Notes: generated by a model not told the origin, from the letters alone. A stretch of DNA of 7,731 nucleotides from Rubrobacteraceae bacterium (GCA_030447045.1 JAUJMB010000071.1:1-7731); one strand, 5' to 3'. Positions 1-6,475 are shown, counted from the stretch's first letter. A program made the numbers and translations.

Positions 1-44
1 AGACCACCCGCGCCGACGACCTGCGCCGCTCCGCCGGCCTGTAG
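1..44 (+). CDS. metK: 3' end of an upstream gene, probably S-adenosylmethionine synthetase
   Basis: Only the last 13 codons and a TAG stop (42-44) are present, reading TTRADDLRRSAGL. This resembles the end of MetK proteins, where a Trp-Glu-x-Thr-Asp-Arg segment is followed by a short Leu-Arg/Lys-rich helix. MetK makes S-adenosylmethionine from methionine and ATP in the cytoplasm. The context agrees, since metK commonly precedes priA in actinobacteria. The stop abuts the priA start with no gap, so the two are probably co-transcribed. The fragment is too short for certainty: the reading frame is clear, but the name rests on a weak tail match plus gene order. Confidence 0.5.
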   Translation, partial: TTRADDLRRSAGL

Positions 45-2294
45 TTGGTCCGCGCCACGGGGCAACAGGCGGCCCCGGCCGCCCGCGGGCACGAACGCGT
101 CAGGGTCTGCCTCCTGATCTCCACGCACGCCCTGCCGCCGCTGAGCTACCGTGTCCCCGACCGCCTGCGGGGGAGGGTTTCCCCCGGATCGCTGGTCGTC
201 GCCCCGCTCTCGGGCCGCTCCCGCCTCGGGGTGGTGCTCGGCGGCGAAGCCGAGACCGACCGCGACCTCGAAGACCTCGTCTCCGTCGCCGACGGGCTCT
301 CCGTCCCGCCCGACCTTCTGGGGGTGTGCCGCTGGGTCGGCGAGTCCGCCGCCGTCCCCCTGCCCACGGTGCTGCGGGGTGCGATACCGCCGGGCATCGA
401 CACGGGCCGCTACGTGGTAGTAAACCCGGACCCGGGCTGGCCGTGGGCCGAGGGCGACGTCGTCTCCCGCGCGGCGCTGAAGAGGGCGCTCGGCCCCGAC
501 GGGCTCAAGGAGGCCGAGGAGGGGGGGAGGGTCCTGCTCTCGCCGGCCGTCCCCGAGCGCAAGCTCGTCGAGTGGGCGGTGGTCAGGGGGGCGGCCAAAC
601 CGGACCTCGCGCGCGCCCCGCGGCAGCGGCAACTGCTCGAACACCTCAAGGAGCGCGGGGGCGCCCTGCAGGTGGCGGCCCTCCTCGCCGGGGCCGGCTC
701 GAACCGCGCCGCGCTGCGCGAGCTTGCCCGCCGGGGTGCCGTCCGGCTCGTCCGCAGGCCCGAACCGCCCCCGCTCCTCCCGACCTCGGGCGAGGCCGGC
801 GGGAGCTCCTTCGACCCGGACGCGTCCAGGGCGGTCGGGCGCGGGGGCGCCTTCGTGTGGCGCGTACCGACGGGTGAGCAGCCCGAGGCCGTCGCGGCCG
901 TAGCGCGGGCCGCCGTCGGGGAGGGGGAGCAGGCCCTGATCCTGGCCCCCGAGATAGAGACGGTGGAGCGCCTCGCCCGCCACCTGGCCCGCGCCCTGCC
1001 GGGCGGCCACGCGGTCGCCGCGTACCACAGCGGGCTCGGAAAGGACCGCGCCGCGATCTTCGGGGCGGCCCGCCGAGGGGAGGCGGACGTGATCGTCGGC
1101 ACCCGCGCCGCGGCCCTGCTGCCGCTCGCCCGCCCCGGGGCGTTCTGCGTCGTGGACGAGCACGACGAATCCCACCGCGCCAGGCCGGGGTACGAGGGCA
1201 TCCCGATCCACGCCAGGGACGTCGCAATCGCCAGGGGCCGGGCGGAGGGCGCCGCGGTCGTCTGCCTCTCCCCGACGCCCTCCCTGCGCCTCTTCGCCGC
1301 CCCGCGGCGCGGCGGCGCGGGCGCGAGGGAGCTTCCCCCGCGGCCGGCGGCCGAGTGGCCGGCGGTGCGCATCGTGGACATGAGGGGCTCTGGCGCCGTA
1401 CTGAGCTCCACGTTGCTGGACGCCTGCCGGCGTCTCGTGGCCGACGGTGGGCGCGCCGGCGTGGTGGTGGACCGTCTGGGCTACGCCTCCGCGGTCTCCT
1501 GCAACCGCTGCGGATCCGTCCGGCGCTGCCCCGAGTGCGACCTGCCGCTCGCCCTGCACGGCGGGGGGCTGGCTCTGTTCTGCTCCGGGTGCGGTCGCCG
1601 GGAGGCCCGCGACGCGCGCTGCCCGGACTGCGGGTCGGGGCGCCTGAGCCCGTCCGGGGTCGCGGTGGAGAAGGTGTGTGAGGTGCTCTCGGGCGAGCTC
1701 GGGGAGCCGGTCGGGCTCCTCACCGCGGGCCGGAGCGAGCTGGAAGGGGCCGCCGTGGTGGCCGGCACCGCGCGGTGTGTCCTGCGCGAGAGGTGGGACG
1801 CCGTCCTGCTCCCGGACGTCGATGCGGCGCTGCAGGGAGGCGGCATCGGGGCCGCCGAACGCTCCTTCCGGCTGGTCTACCGGGCGGCCGAAGCGGCCCG
1901 GGGGTTGCTCCTGATCCAGACCCGCACGCCCGAACACTACGTGCTCCGCGCGGCGGCCCGCGACGACTACGAGTCCCTTGTGGCGGCGGAGGTGCCGAGG
2001 CTCCGGGCCGCGGGCTACCCGCCCTTCGCCCACTTGGCCACGGTGGTCCTCTCGGGGCCTAGGGAGACGGTCTCCCTTGCGGTAGAATCCCGGTTGCACG
2101 CGGGCCTCGGCACGGGTGTCCAGGTGTCGGAGCCGGTGCCGGTACAGGCTTCCGGGGGGAGGCCTTCGTGGAAGATCCTGCTCCGGTCCAGGGACCGCCG
2201 GACCGTCGCCAGGGCCGCGGCGCGCGCGGCGCGATGGGCCGCAGGGACGCGCGGGCTCGAGGCGCGCATTTTGGTTGACCCCGAGGAGGTGTAG
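45..2294 (+). CDS. priA: Replication restart protein PriA (primosomal protein N'), degenerate helicase type
   Basis: A 749-residue protein of normal PriA length. PriA recognises stalled forks and D-loops and reloads the replicative helicase. Residues 18-115 fit the N-terminal 3'-DNA-binding domain. A superfamily 2 helicase core follows, but its motifs are eroded: the Walker A region (about 273-283, RVPTGEQPEAV) lacks the GSGKT lysine, motif II reads VDEHDE (about 370-375) instead of DEEH, and motif VI near 612-620 has lost the GRAGR arginines. The zinc-binding insert is intact, with eight cysteines at 486, 489, 495, 498, 513, 516, 526 and 529. The YPPF motif of the C-terminal domain is at 658-661. 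Actinobacterial PriA is known to lack detectable helicase motifs, so this is probably a structural restart factor and not a pseudogene. The TTG at 45 is the only usual start codon ahead of the conserved core; no clear Shine-Dalgarno precedes it, so translation may depend on coupling with the upstream gene. Confidence 0.93.
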   Translation: MVRATGQQAAPAARGHERVRVCLLISTHALPPLSYRVPDRLRGRVSPGSLVVAPLSGRSRLGVVLGGEAETDRDLEDLVSVADGLSVPPDLLGVCRWVGESAAVPLPTVLRGAIPPGIDTGRYVVVNPDPGWPWAEGDVVSRAALKRALGPDGLKEAEEGGRVLLSPAVPERKLVEWAVVRGAAKPDLARAPRQRQLLEHLKERGGALQVAALLAGAGSNRAALRELARRGAVRLVRRPEPPPLLPTSGEAGGSSFDPDASRAVGRGGAFVWRVPTGEQPEAVAAVARAAVGEGEQALILAPEIETVERLARHLARALPGGHAVAAYHSGLGKDRAAIFGAARRGEADVIVGTRAAALLPLARPGAFCVVDEHDESHRARPGYEGIPIHARDVAIARGRAEGAAVVCLSPTPSLRLFAAPRRGGAGARELPPRPAAEWPAVRIVDMRGSGAVLSSTLLDACRRLVADGGRAGVVVDRLGYASAVSCNRCGSVRRCPECDLPLALHGGGLALFCSGCGRREARDARCPDCGSGRLSPSGVAVEKVCEVLSGELGEPVGLLTAGRSELEGAAVVAGTARCVLRERWDAVLLPDVDAALQGGGIGAAERSFRLVYRAAEAARGLLLIQTRTPEHYVLRAAARDDYESLVAAEVPRLRAAGYPPFAHLATVVLSGPRETVSLAVESRLHAGLGTGVQVSEPVPVQASGGRPSWKILLRSRDRRTVARAAARAARWAAGTRGLEARILVDPEEV
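2284..2290 (+). promoter_or_regulatory. Shine-Dalgarno site for def
   Basis: AGGAGGT lies inside the last codons of priA, 9 nt ahead of the GTG at 2300. It is a near-perfect ribosome binding site and fixes the def start. It also lets def be translated from the same message as priA. Confidence 0.8.
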
Positions 2295-2299
2295 GCGCC

Positions 2300-2797
2300 G
2301 TGGCGCTGGAAGTGAAGACGTTCGGAGACCCGGTGCTGAAGACCCGCGCCACCAGGGTGAAGGAGTTCGACGAGGCCCTGCTCCGCCTTACCGAGGAGAT
2401 GCTCGTCACGATGCGCGAGCGGGAGGGGGTCGGCCTCGCGGCGAACCAGGTAGGGCGCCTCAGGCGCGTGCTCGTCGCCGGGATCGAGGAGCATGAGTAC
2501 GTGTTGGTCAACCCCGTGATCGAAGCCCGCTCGGAGGAGACGGAGGTCCTGGCCGAGGGCTGCCTCTCGATACCGGGCATCCAGGTCGAAGTGGAGCGCC
2601 CCGTGGCGGTCACGGTCTCGGGCCAGGACGCGGCCGGGGACGAGGTCCGCTTCGAAGCCGAGGGCCTGCTGGCGAGGGTCTTCCAGCACGAGATAGACCA
2701 CCTCGACGGCGTGCTCATCCTGGACCGCACGGACCGGGAGACGCGCAAGGCCGCCCTGCGCGAGTGGCGCGAGCGCCTGCTAGCCCAGAACGCCTGA
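2300..2797 (+). CDS. def: Peptide deformylase
   Basis: A 165-residue cytoplasmic metalloenzyme that removes the N-formyl group from nascent polypeptides at the ribosome. All three family motifs are complete: GVGLAANQ at 43-50, EGCLS at 86-90 (Cys88 is the metal ligand) and HEIDH at 130-134 (His130 and His134 bind the metal, Glu131 is the catalytic base). The length is typical of bacterial deformylases. The GTG start follows a strong Shine-Dalgarno by 9 nt. It lies 5 bp after priA and 10 bp before fmt, which encodes the enzyme that adds the same formyl group; this pairing is widely conserved. Nothing in the sequence suggests loss of activity. Confidence 0.97.
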   Translation: MALEVKTFGDPVLKTRATRVKEFDEALLRLTEEMLVTMREREGVGLAANQVGRLRRVLVAGIEEHEYVLVNPVIEARSEETEVLAEGCLSIPGIQVEVERPVAVTVSGQDAAGDEVRFEAEGLLARVFQHEIDHLDGVLILDRTDRETRKAALREWRERLLAQNA

Positions 2798-2807
2798 CCT
2801 TAGGGCC

Positions 2808-3728
2808 GTGAAGGTAGCGTTCGCCGGCACCCCGCCTTTCGCGGCGACCATACTCCGCGGCCTGCTCGCCTCCGAGCACGAGGTCGGCCTGATCGTCTCC
2901 CAGCCAGACCGCGGGCGCGGGCGGGGACGCAAGACCACCCCGACCCCCGTCTCGGCCCTCGCCCGTTCGGAGAACCTGCCCCTGGCCCAGCCCGCGCGCA
3001 TAGGCGAGGTAGCCCCCGAGATCTCCTCGCACGACGCCCTGGTCGTCGCCGCCTTCGGCCAGATCCTGCGCCCCGATACCCTCTACGCCGCCCCCCACGG
3101 GGCCTGGAACGTCCACGCCTCCCTCCTCCCCCGCCACCGCGGCGCGGCCCCCATAGAACGCGCCGTCATGGCGGGCGAGCGGGAGACCGGTATCACCATA
3201 ATGCGCATGGATGAGGGACTGGACACCGGCCCGACGGCACTCCAAAGCCCCGCGCCCATCCACCCCGACACGACCGGCGGCGAACTTACCGACCTCCTCG
3301 CCCAGATCGGAGCTAACGCTATAGTTGAGGCTTTGACCTTGCTGGAACAAGGGAGGCTAACCCTTTCCGAGCAGGACAGTCTTAATGCAACATATGCGCC
3401 TAAACTTCTGGAAGAGGATAAGACTGTTCGGTGGGGCGAGGGGGTTCGGGCTGTGCACGATCTCGTCCGGGCGCTGTCGCCCGGGATCGGGGCCCGCGCC
3501 TTCCACCCCGGGTTCGACGGCCCGGTCAAGATCTGGCGCACGCGGGTCGAGGACGGGTTCGCGTCTGGCGGGTCTCCCGGCACCGTTTCGGCCTCGAATG
3601 GGCGTATATTCGTGCAATGCGGGGTTGGGGTCCTGGAGGTGCTGGAGTTGCAGGCGCCGGGGGGAAGACGCATGACGGCCCGGGAGTTCCTGCTCGGACG
3701 CGGGCTGGAGGGCGCCTTCGTTGGCTGA
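2808..3728 (+). CDS. fmt: Methionyl-tRNA formyltransferase
   Basis: A 306-residue enzyme, close to the usual 310-315, that transfers a formyl group from 10-formyltetrahydrofolate to initiator Met-tRNA. The N-terminal Rossmann-like domain begins exactly at the GTG start with KVAFAGTP. The catalytic triad is present as Asn101 and His103 (WNVHASLLP) and Asp139 (MDEGLDTGP), with the signature SLLPRHRGAAPI at 105-116. The linker motif TYAPKL (about 195-200) leads into the C-terminal tRNA-binding domain, about 205-300. Its Shine-Dalgarno (AGGG at 2802-2805) is weak, so translation probably couples to def 10 bp upstream. The protein looks intact, but the DNA is a mosaic: residues about 168-209 are coded by AT-richer sequence, and glycine codon choice shifts from mainly GGC before it to mainly GGG after it. 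Confidence 0.97.
   Translation: MKVAFAGTPPFAATILRGLLASEHEVGLIVSQPDRGRGRGRKTTPTPVSALARSENLPLAQPARIGEVAPEISSHDALVVAAFGQILRPDTLYAAPHGAWNVHASLLPRHRGAAPIERAVMAGERETGITIMRMDEGLDTGPTALQSPAPIHPDTTGGELTDLLAQIGANAIVEALTLLEQGRLTLSEQDSLNATYAPKLLEEDKTVRWGEGVRAVHDLVRALSPGIGARAFHPGFDGPVKIWRTRVEDGFASGGSPGTVSASNGRIFVQCGVGVLEVLELQAPGGRRMTAREFLLGRGLEGAFVG
3309..3433 (+). other. AT-rich patch inside fmt
   Basis: Bases 3311-3430 contain 57 G or C out of 120 (47.5%), while the flanking coding sequence is visibly far richer. The patch uses codons rare elsewhere in the window, such as GCT, ATA, GTT, CTT, TAT, AAT, ACA and AAA. It codes for the domain linker and keeps the conserved TYAPKL motif, so the reading frame and protein are unaffected. 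Possible causes are recombination with a lower-GC allele or selection on the RNA or DNA itself. Confidence 0.75.
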
Positions 3729-3736
3729 GGGGGGTG

Positions 3737-3764
3737 CGGTCCGGGCGGTCCGACCCCGGGACCG
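3737..3764 (+). terminator. Possible terminator hairpin after fmt
   Basis: Nine bases after the fmt stop, CGGTCCGGG (3737-3745) can pair with CCCGGGACCG (3755-3764) around a 9-nt loop with one bulged base. A second copy of CGGTCC inside the loop (3746-3751) can instead pair perfectly with GGACCG (3759-3764). No T-run follows, so this is not a textbook intrinsic terminator. Stem-only terminators have been proposed in GC-rich actinobacteria. Its position at the end of the housekeeping cluster supports the call; chance pairing in GC-rich DNA is the main alternative. Confidence 0.35.
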
Positions 3765-3792
3765 TCGGGAATGTGGGGATCGAGGCAAGATG

Positions 3793-3811
3793 TTAGCAGT
3801 GGTGCTAAACT
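3793..3811 (+). promoter_or_regulatory. Palindrome overlapping an extended -10-like promoter
   Basis: TTAGCA (3793-3798) and TGCTAA (3803-3808) form a perfect 6-bp inverted repeat around GTGG. The right arm runs into TGCTAAACT (3803-3811), which fits an extended -10 element (TG, one base, then TAAACT, matching TATAAT at four of six positions). No good -35 box lies 16-18 bp upstream, as is allowed for extended -10 promoters. This is the AT-rich part of the spacer before the acyltransferase gene, and transcription would start about 110 nt before its ATG. The arms match the outer part of CIRCE half-sites (TTAGCACTC/GAGTGCTAA), but the spacing is wrong for CIRCE. Confidence 0.35.
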
Positions 3812-3928
3812 TCGGCCGTTACGCCTGGGCAAGACCGCGGGGAGGAGGCCGAGATCCGGGAGCCCGAGACCACCACCAGAACGCCTGAACCAGAAGTCGA
3901 GGTGCAGAGGATTACCCTAGAAGACGAG

Positions 3929-4516
3929 ATGAGGGTTGTCGTCGTCGGGGCGGGCGGCTTCGGGCGGGTGGCGCTGGACGTTCTGTTGTGCGGGGGTTTC
4001 GGGGACCGGACGCTCGGGTTCTACGACGACGCGCACGCGGTGCTGCCGGCGAGGATCCGGGGCTACCCCGTGCTCGGGGACGTCGGGATGCTGAAGAGCA
4101 TGCTCTCCGTCGAGCCCGCTCACGTGGTCGTGGCCATAACGGACAACGAGGCGCGGCTGCGCATCGCCAACAACTTGCGGCGGTTGGGCGGGGAGTTCTT
4201 CACGCCGGTCCACCCGCTCGCCCACGTCTCGGACGCCGCCGACGTGGGCGACGGGAGCGTGTTGGCGGCGGGCGCCGTGGTCCACCCCGACGCGTCGGTG
4301 GGCAGCCACTGCTTTGTCGGTCCGGGGGCCGTGGTCGACCGTGACGCGGAGGTTGGGGCGGGGGTGTGGGTCTCGGCCGGGGCCGTGGTCGGTGCGGGGG
4401 CGCGCGTAGGGGCGCGGGCGGTGCTCGGGATCAACGCCAGCGTCGGGCGCAAGGCGGTGGTTGGGCCCGAGGAAGAGGTCGGGGCGTCGCGGTACGTCGC
4501 CAGGGAGGGCGGTTGA
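3929..4516 (+). CDS. NeuD/PglD-like sugar O- or N-acyltransferase (hexapeptide-repeat family)
   Basis: A 195-residue protein, near the usual 200-220. Residues 1-95 form a small Rossmann-like domain starting MRVVVVGAGGFGR, as in NeuD and PglD, where it binds the nucleotide-sugar substrate. Residues from about 97 to 185 are imperfect hexapeptide repeats of a left-handed beta-helix (GDGSVLAAGAVVHPDASVG, GAGARVGARAVLG), the acyl-CoA-binding trimer domain. Family members use a His in an Asp-His-Asp context; the matching site here reads Asp137-Arg138-Asp139, so catalysis may be lost or altered. The chosen start is the ATG at 3929 because it begins the conserved beta-strand; an in-frame GTG at 3902 would add nine residues, and neither has a convincing Shine-Dalgarno. 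It lies 88 bp before pilM, so a role in modifying pilin or surface sugars is possible but inferred only from position. Confidence 0.8.
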   Translation: MRVVVVGAGGFGRVALDVLLCGGFGDRTLGFYDDAHAVLPARIRGYPVLGDVGMLKSMLSVEPAHVVVAITDNEARLRIANNLRRLGGEFFTPVHPLAHVSDAADVGDGSVLAAGAVVHPDASVGSHCFVGPGAVVDRDAEVGAGVWVSAGAVVGAGARVGARAVLGINASVGRKAVVGPEEEVGASRYVAREGG

Positions 4517-4553
4517 GGCGACCGCGGCTCTCCGTCGTGGCGGCGGGCGCCCC

Positions 4554-4572
4554 GTCCGGCCACCGGCCGGAC
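4554..4572 (+). terminator. Perfect stem-loop between the acyltransferase gene and pilM
   Basis: GTCCGGCC (4554-4561) and GGCCGGAC (4565-4572) form a perfect 8-bp stem with a 3-nt ACC loop. No T-run follows, only CCCCTATACC. It could be a weak terminator separating the acyltransferase gene from the pilus genes, an attenuator, or an RNA-stability element. The stem is strong and lies in an 88-bp noncoding gap, but perfect GC palindromes arise fairly often in such DNA. Confidence 0.4.
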
Positions 4573-4604
4573 CCCTATACCTCCCATGAGGGGCTCTGAG
4601 AGGC

Positions 4605-5729
4605 GTGGAGCGCCTGCGGCGGGCGGTGCGGCTCGGCGGGAAGACGTCCGTTGGGCTGGACATCGACAGGGGCGCCATAAAGGCCGTCGAGGTCTCTCTC
4701 AGGGGGGGCGAGTACACCCTCAGGCACGTCGGATACCACAGGCTCCCGCCCGGGACCGTCGTGGACGGGGAGGTGGCTGACGAGGAGCTGCTGGCCGAGG
4801 AGATAGGCGAGTTCTGGGACGCCCACGCGTTCGGGAACAAGTCCGTCTACCTCGGCATAGCGAACCGGAACGTCGTGGCCCGCGTGCTCGAGTTCCCGCC
4901 CATGGACCCAGAGGACCTCAAGGGCGCCGTCGGCTACGAGGCCGAGGAGCACATCCCCATGCCCCTGGACGAGAGTGTCCTGGACCACGTCGTGCTCGGG
5001 CCGCGCGGCGAGGCGGGGGAGGGCGACCGCGTCCTCGTCGTGGCGGCCCAGAGGGAGATGGTGCGGCGCTACACCTCCGCCGTGAGGTCCGGCGGCCTTA
5101 GGGCCGTGGGCGTGGACGTCAAGGCGCTGGCGCTCACCCGCTCGGCCCTCCCGGGGGAGTTCTTCGCGGAGGAGGGCGCCGTCGTGCTGCTCGACGTCGG
5201 GACCGAGGTCTCCAACCTCGTGGTCGCCGAGGGGGAGGCGCCGGCCCTGACGCGCTTCGTCCCCGTGGGCTTCTCCGACTTCGTCGGCGCCGTGGCGCGC
5301 GCCGCCGACCTGCCAGACGACGAGGCCGAGAAGCGGGCCCTCGACCCCCGGACGGGCCTCGGCGACGAGCCGGAGGCAGACCCCGCGTCCGGCGAAGAAG
5401 ACGGGGACTGGGACCCGGCGCTCGCGTACGACGCCCGCCGGGGGCTCGAGGAGGCGGCCCGGGATCTGGCGGAGGAGGTGCGCTCCTCCATCGAGTACCA
5501 CCACGCCCAGCCGCGGGCGCGGGAGGTCTCGCGGCTCCTGCTCTCCGGGGAGGGGGCGCTCGTCGCGGGCCTCGCCTCCCACCTCGGGGAGCTGCTCGGC
5601 CTGCCCGCCGAGAACGCGAGGCCCACGGAGAAGCTCGCCGCCAACCGGTCCAACGTCTCAGACGAGCAACTGCGGGCGATGGAGCCGGTGCTCGCGATCG
5701 CGCTCGGGCTCGCCATGGAGGAGGCGTGA
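4605..5729 (+). CDS. pilM: Type IV pilus assembly ATPase-like protein PilM
   Basis: A 374-residue actin/FtsA-like cytoplasmic protein that docks to the PilN tail and links the pilus inner-membrane complex to the motor. Visible motifs are the phosphate-1 strand SVGLDIDRGAIKAVEV (15-30), a PilM-typical segment FPPMDPEDL with EAEEHIPMPLDE (97-123), the phosphate-2 loop LLDVGTEVSNLVV (195-207) and an adenosine-type motif LLLSGEGALVAGL (311-323). An acidic, disordered-looking stretch at about 247-276 interrupts subdomain 2. The GTG at 4605 is preceded by GAGGGG at 4588-4593, with 11-nt spacing. CCTC at 4580-4583 could pair with GAGG at 4588-4591 and partly hide that site. It heads a tightly packed pil operon, and its last four bases overlap pilN. 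Confidence 0.92.
   Translation: MERLRRAVRLGGKTSVGLDIDRGAIKAVEVSLRGGEYTLRHVGYHRLPPGTVVDGEVADEELLAEEIGEFWDAHAFGNKSVYLGIANRNVVARVLEFPPMDPEDLKGAVGYEAEEHIPMPLDESVLDHVVLGPRGEAGEGDRVLVVAAQREMVRRYTSAVRSGGLRAVGVDVKALALTRSALPGEFFAEEGAVVLLDVGTEVSNLVVAEGEAPALTRFVPVGFSDFVGAVARAADLPDDEAEKRALDPRTGLGDEPEADPASGEEDGDWDPALAYDARRGLEEAARDLAEEVRSSIEYHHAQPRAREVSRLLLSGEGALVAGLASHLGELLGLPAENARPTEKLAANRSNVSDEQLRAMEPVLAIALGLAMEEA
5717..5724 (+). promoter_or_regulatory. Shine-Dalgarno site for pilN
   Basis: GGAGGAGG lies in the last codons of pilM. Its first GGAGG ends 4 nt before the GTG at 5726, which supports this start and translational coupling at the GTGA overlap. Confidence 0.65.
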
Positions 5730-6475
5730 GGCGCGTAAACCTCCTCCCGCCGGAGGAGCGCAGGTCCCGCACCGAGGGGCTGCCGGGCGGCCTCGTGGGC
5801 CTCTTCCTCGTCGCCGCGGCGGCCCTGCTCATAGCACTCGCGGTGGTCTACCTCGTGTTCCTGCTCAGGCTCAACGGCCTGGAAGAGGAGGTCGCCGAGC
5901 TGGACGGGCAGATCTCGCAGCAGAACGCGCGCCTGCAGGAGCTCGCCCCGTTCAGGGACCTCCAGACGCGCCTGGAGGAGAAGAAGCCCGTGGCCGACGG
6001 CATCTTCCGCACCCGCTTCCCCTGGGACGACTTCCTGCAGGGCCTCGCGTTCGTGGTGCCCGAGACGACGGCCCTCCAGACCCTCACCGGGGAGGCCGCG
6101 CCGGTCGATGTCGAGGCGCCCGCCGAGCAGCCGCTCGACCCTCCGGGGGCCGTCACGTTCACGGGGGTGGCCCTCCCCAACTACCAGAACGTCGCGGACT
6201 TCGTGGTGAGGATGAACAATTTAGAGTACCTCTCCAACTCCCAGCTCAACTCCGCCGAGCTCGACCGGGAGACCTTCGTCGAACCCGCGATAGAGTTCGA
6301 GGTGGCCTCGGAGCTACTCACCGTCTCGGGCGAACGGGGGACGGAGGTGCGCATCGAGGGCGGGGACCGGGCCGAGGTCGCCCCAGACCCCGAAGACGAC
6401 GCGGCCTTGCGGGAGGTGGCGAGCTCGGGCTCCGTGGCCGCGGGCCAGTACGACGATGCGGGGGCGCGACCCTGA
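5726..6475 (+). CDS. pilN: Type IV pilus inner-membrane alignment protein PilN
   Basis: A 249-residue bitopic membrane protein. The short cytoplasmic tail carries VNLLPPEER (4-12), the conserved peptide that PilN inserts into a groove of PilM. A hydrophobic segment at about 22-48 spans the membrane. A coiled coil follows (about 50-87), then the ferredoxin-like PilN domain (about 98-200), including WDDFLQGLAFVVPETTALQ and the region VTFTGVALPNYQNVADFVVRM near 143-163. The last 45-50 residues form an acidic, low-complexity tail that makes the protein longer than typical PilN (about 180-200). It starts at a GTG overlapping the pilM stop by 4 bp and ends 1 bp into pilO, so the three genes should be made together. 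Confidence 0.9.
   Translation: MRRVNLLPPEERRSRTEGLPGGLVGLFLVAAAALLIALAVVYLVFLLRLNGLEEEVAELDGQISQQNARLQELAPFRDLQTRLEEKKPVADGIFRTRFPWDDFLQGLAFVVPETTALQTLTGEAAPVDVEAPAEQPLDPPGAVTFTGVALPNYQNVADFVVRMNNLEYLSNSQLNSAELDRETFVEPAIEFEVASELLTVSGERGTEVRIEGGDRAEVAPDPEDDAALREVASSGSVAAGQYDDAGARP

Noticed and set aside
410..1411. Long open frame on the - strand (333 codons) opposite priA
   Set aside because: It is a shadow of GC-rich coding sequence: the Ser/Arg/Pro/Ala-rich translation shows no motif, and the + strand carries recognisable PriA.
3793..3808. CIRCE heat-shock operator
   Set aside because: CIRCE needs 9-bp arms TTAGCACTC and GAGTGCTAA with a 9-bp spacer. Only the outer six bases of each arm are present here, and they are too close together.
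3790..3888. Small + strand frame of 32 codons starting at ATG 3790
   Set aside because: It has a weak GAGG upstream, but it covers the palindrome, has no recognisable features and is Arg/Gly-rich as expected by chance here.
3809..3901. Stop-free, protein-like stretch in frame with the acyltransferase, upstream of its start
   Set aside because: No ATG, GTG or TTG occurs in this frame between the TAA at 3806 and the GTG at 3902, and the family begins at the conserved strand after the ATG at 3929.
4576..4581. TATACC as a -10 box for pilM
   Set aside because: It has no -35 box or TG extension, and a start there would leave a leader that begins at the ribosome site. It is possible but unsupported.
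4575..5582. Long open frame on the - strand (335 codons) opposite pilM
   Set aside because: The composition is that of reverse-strand GC-rich DNA, and PilM motifs are clear on the + strand.
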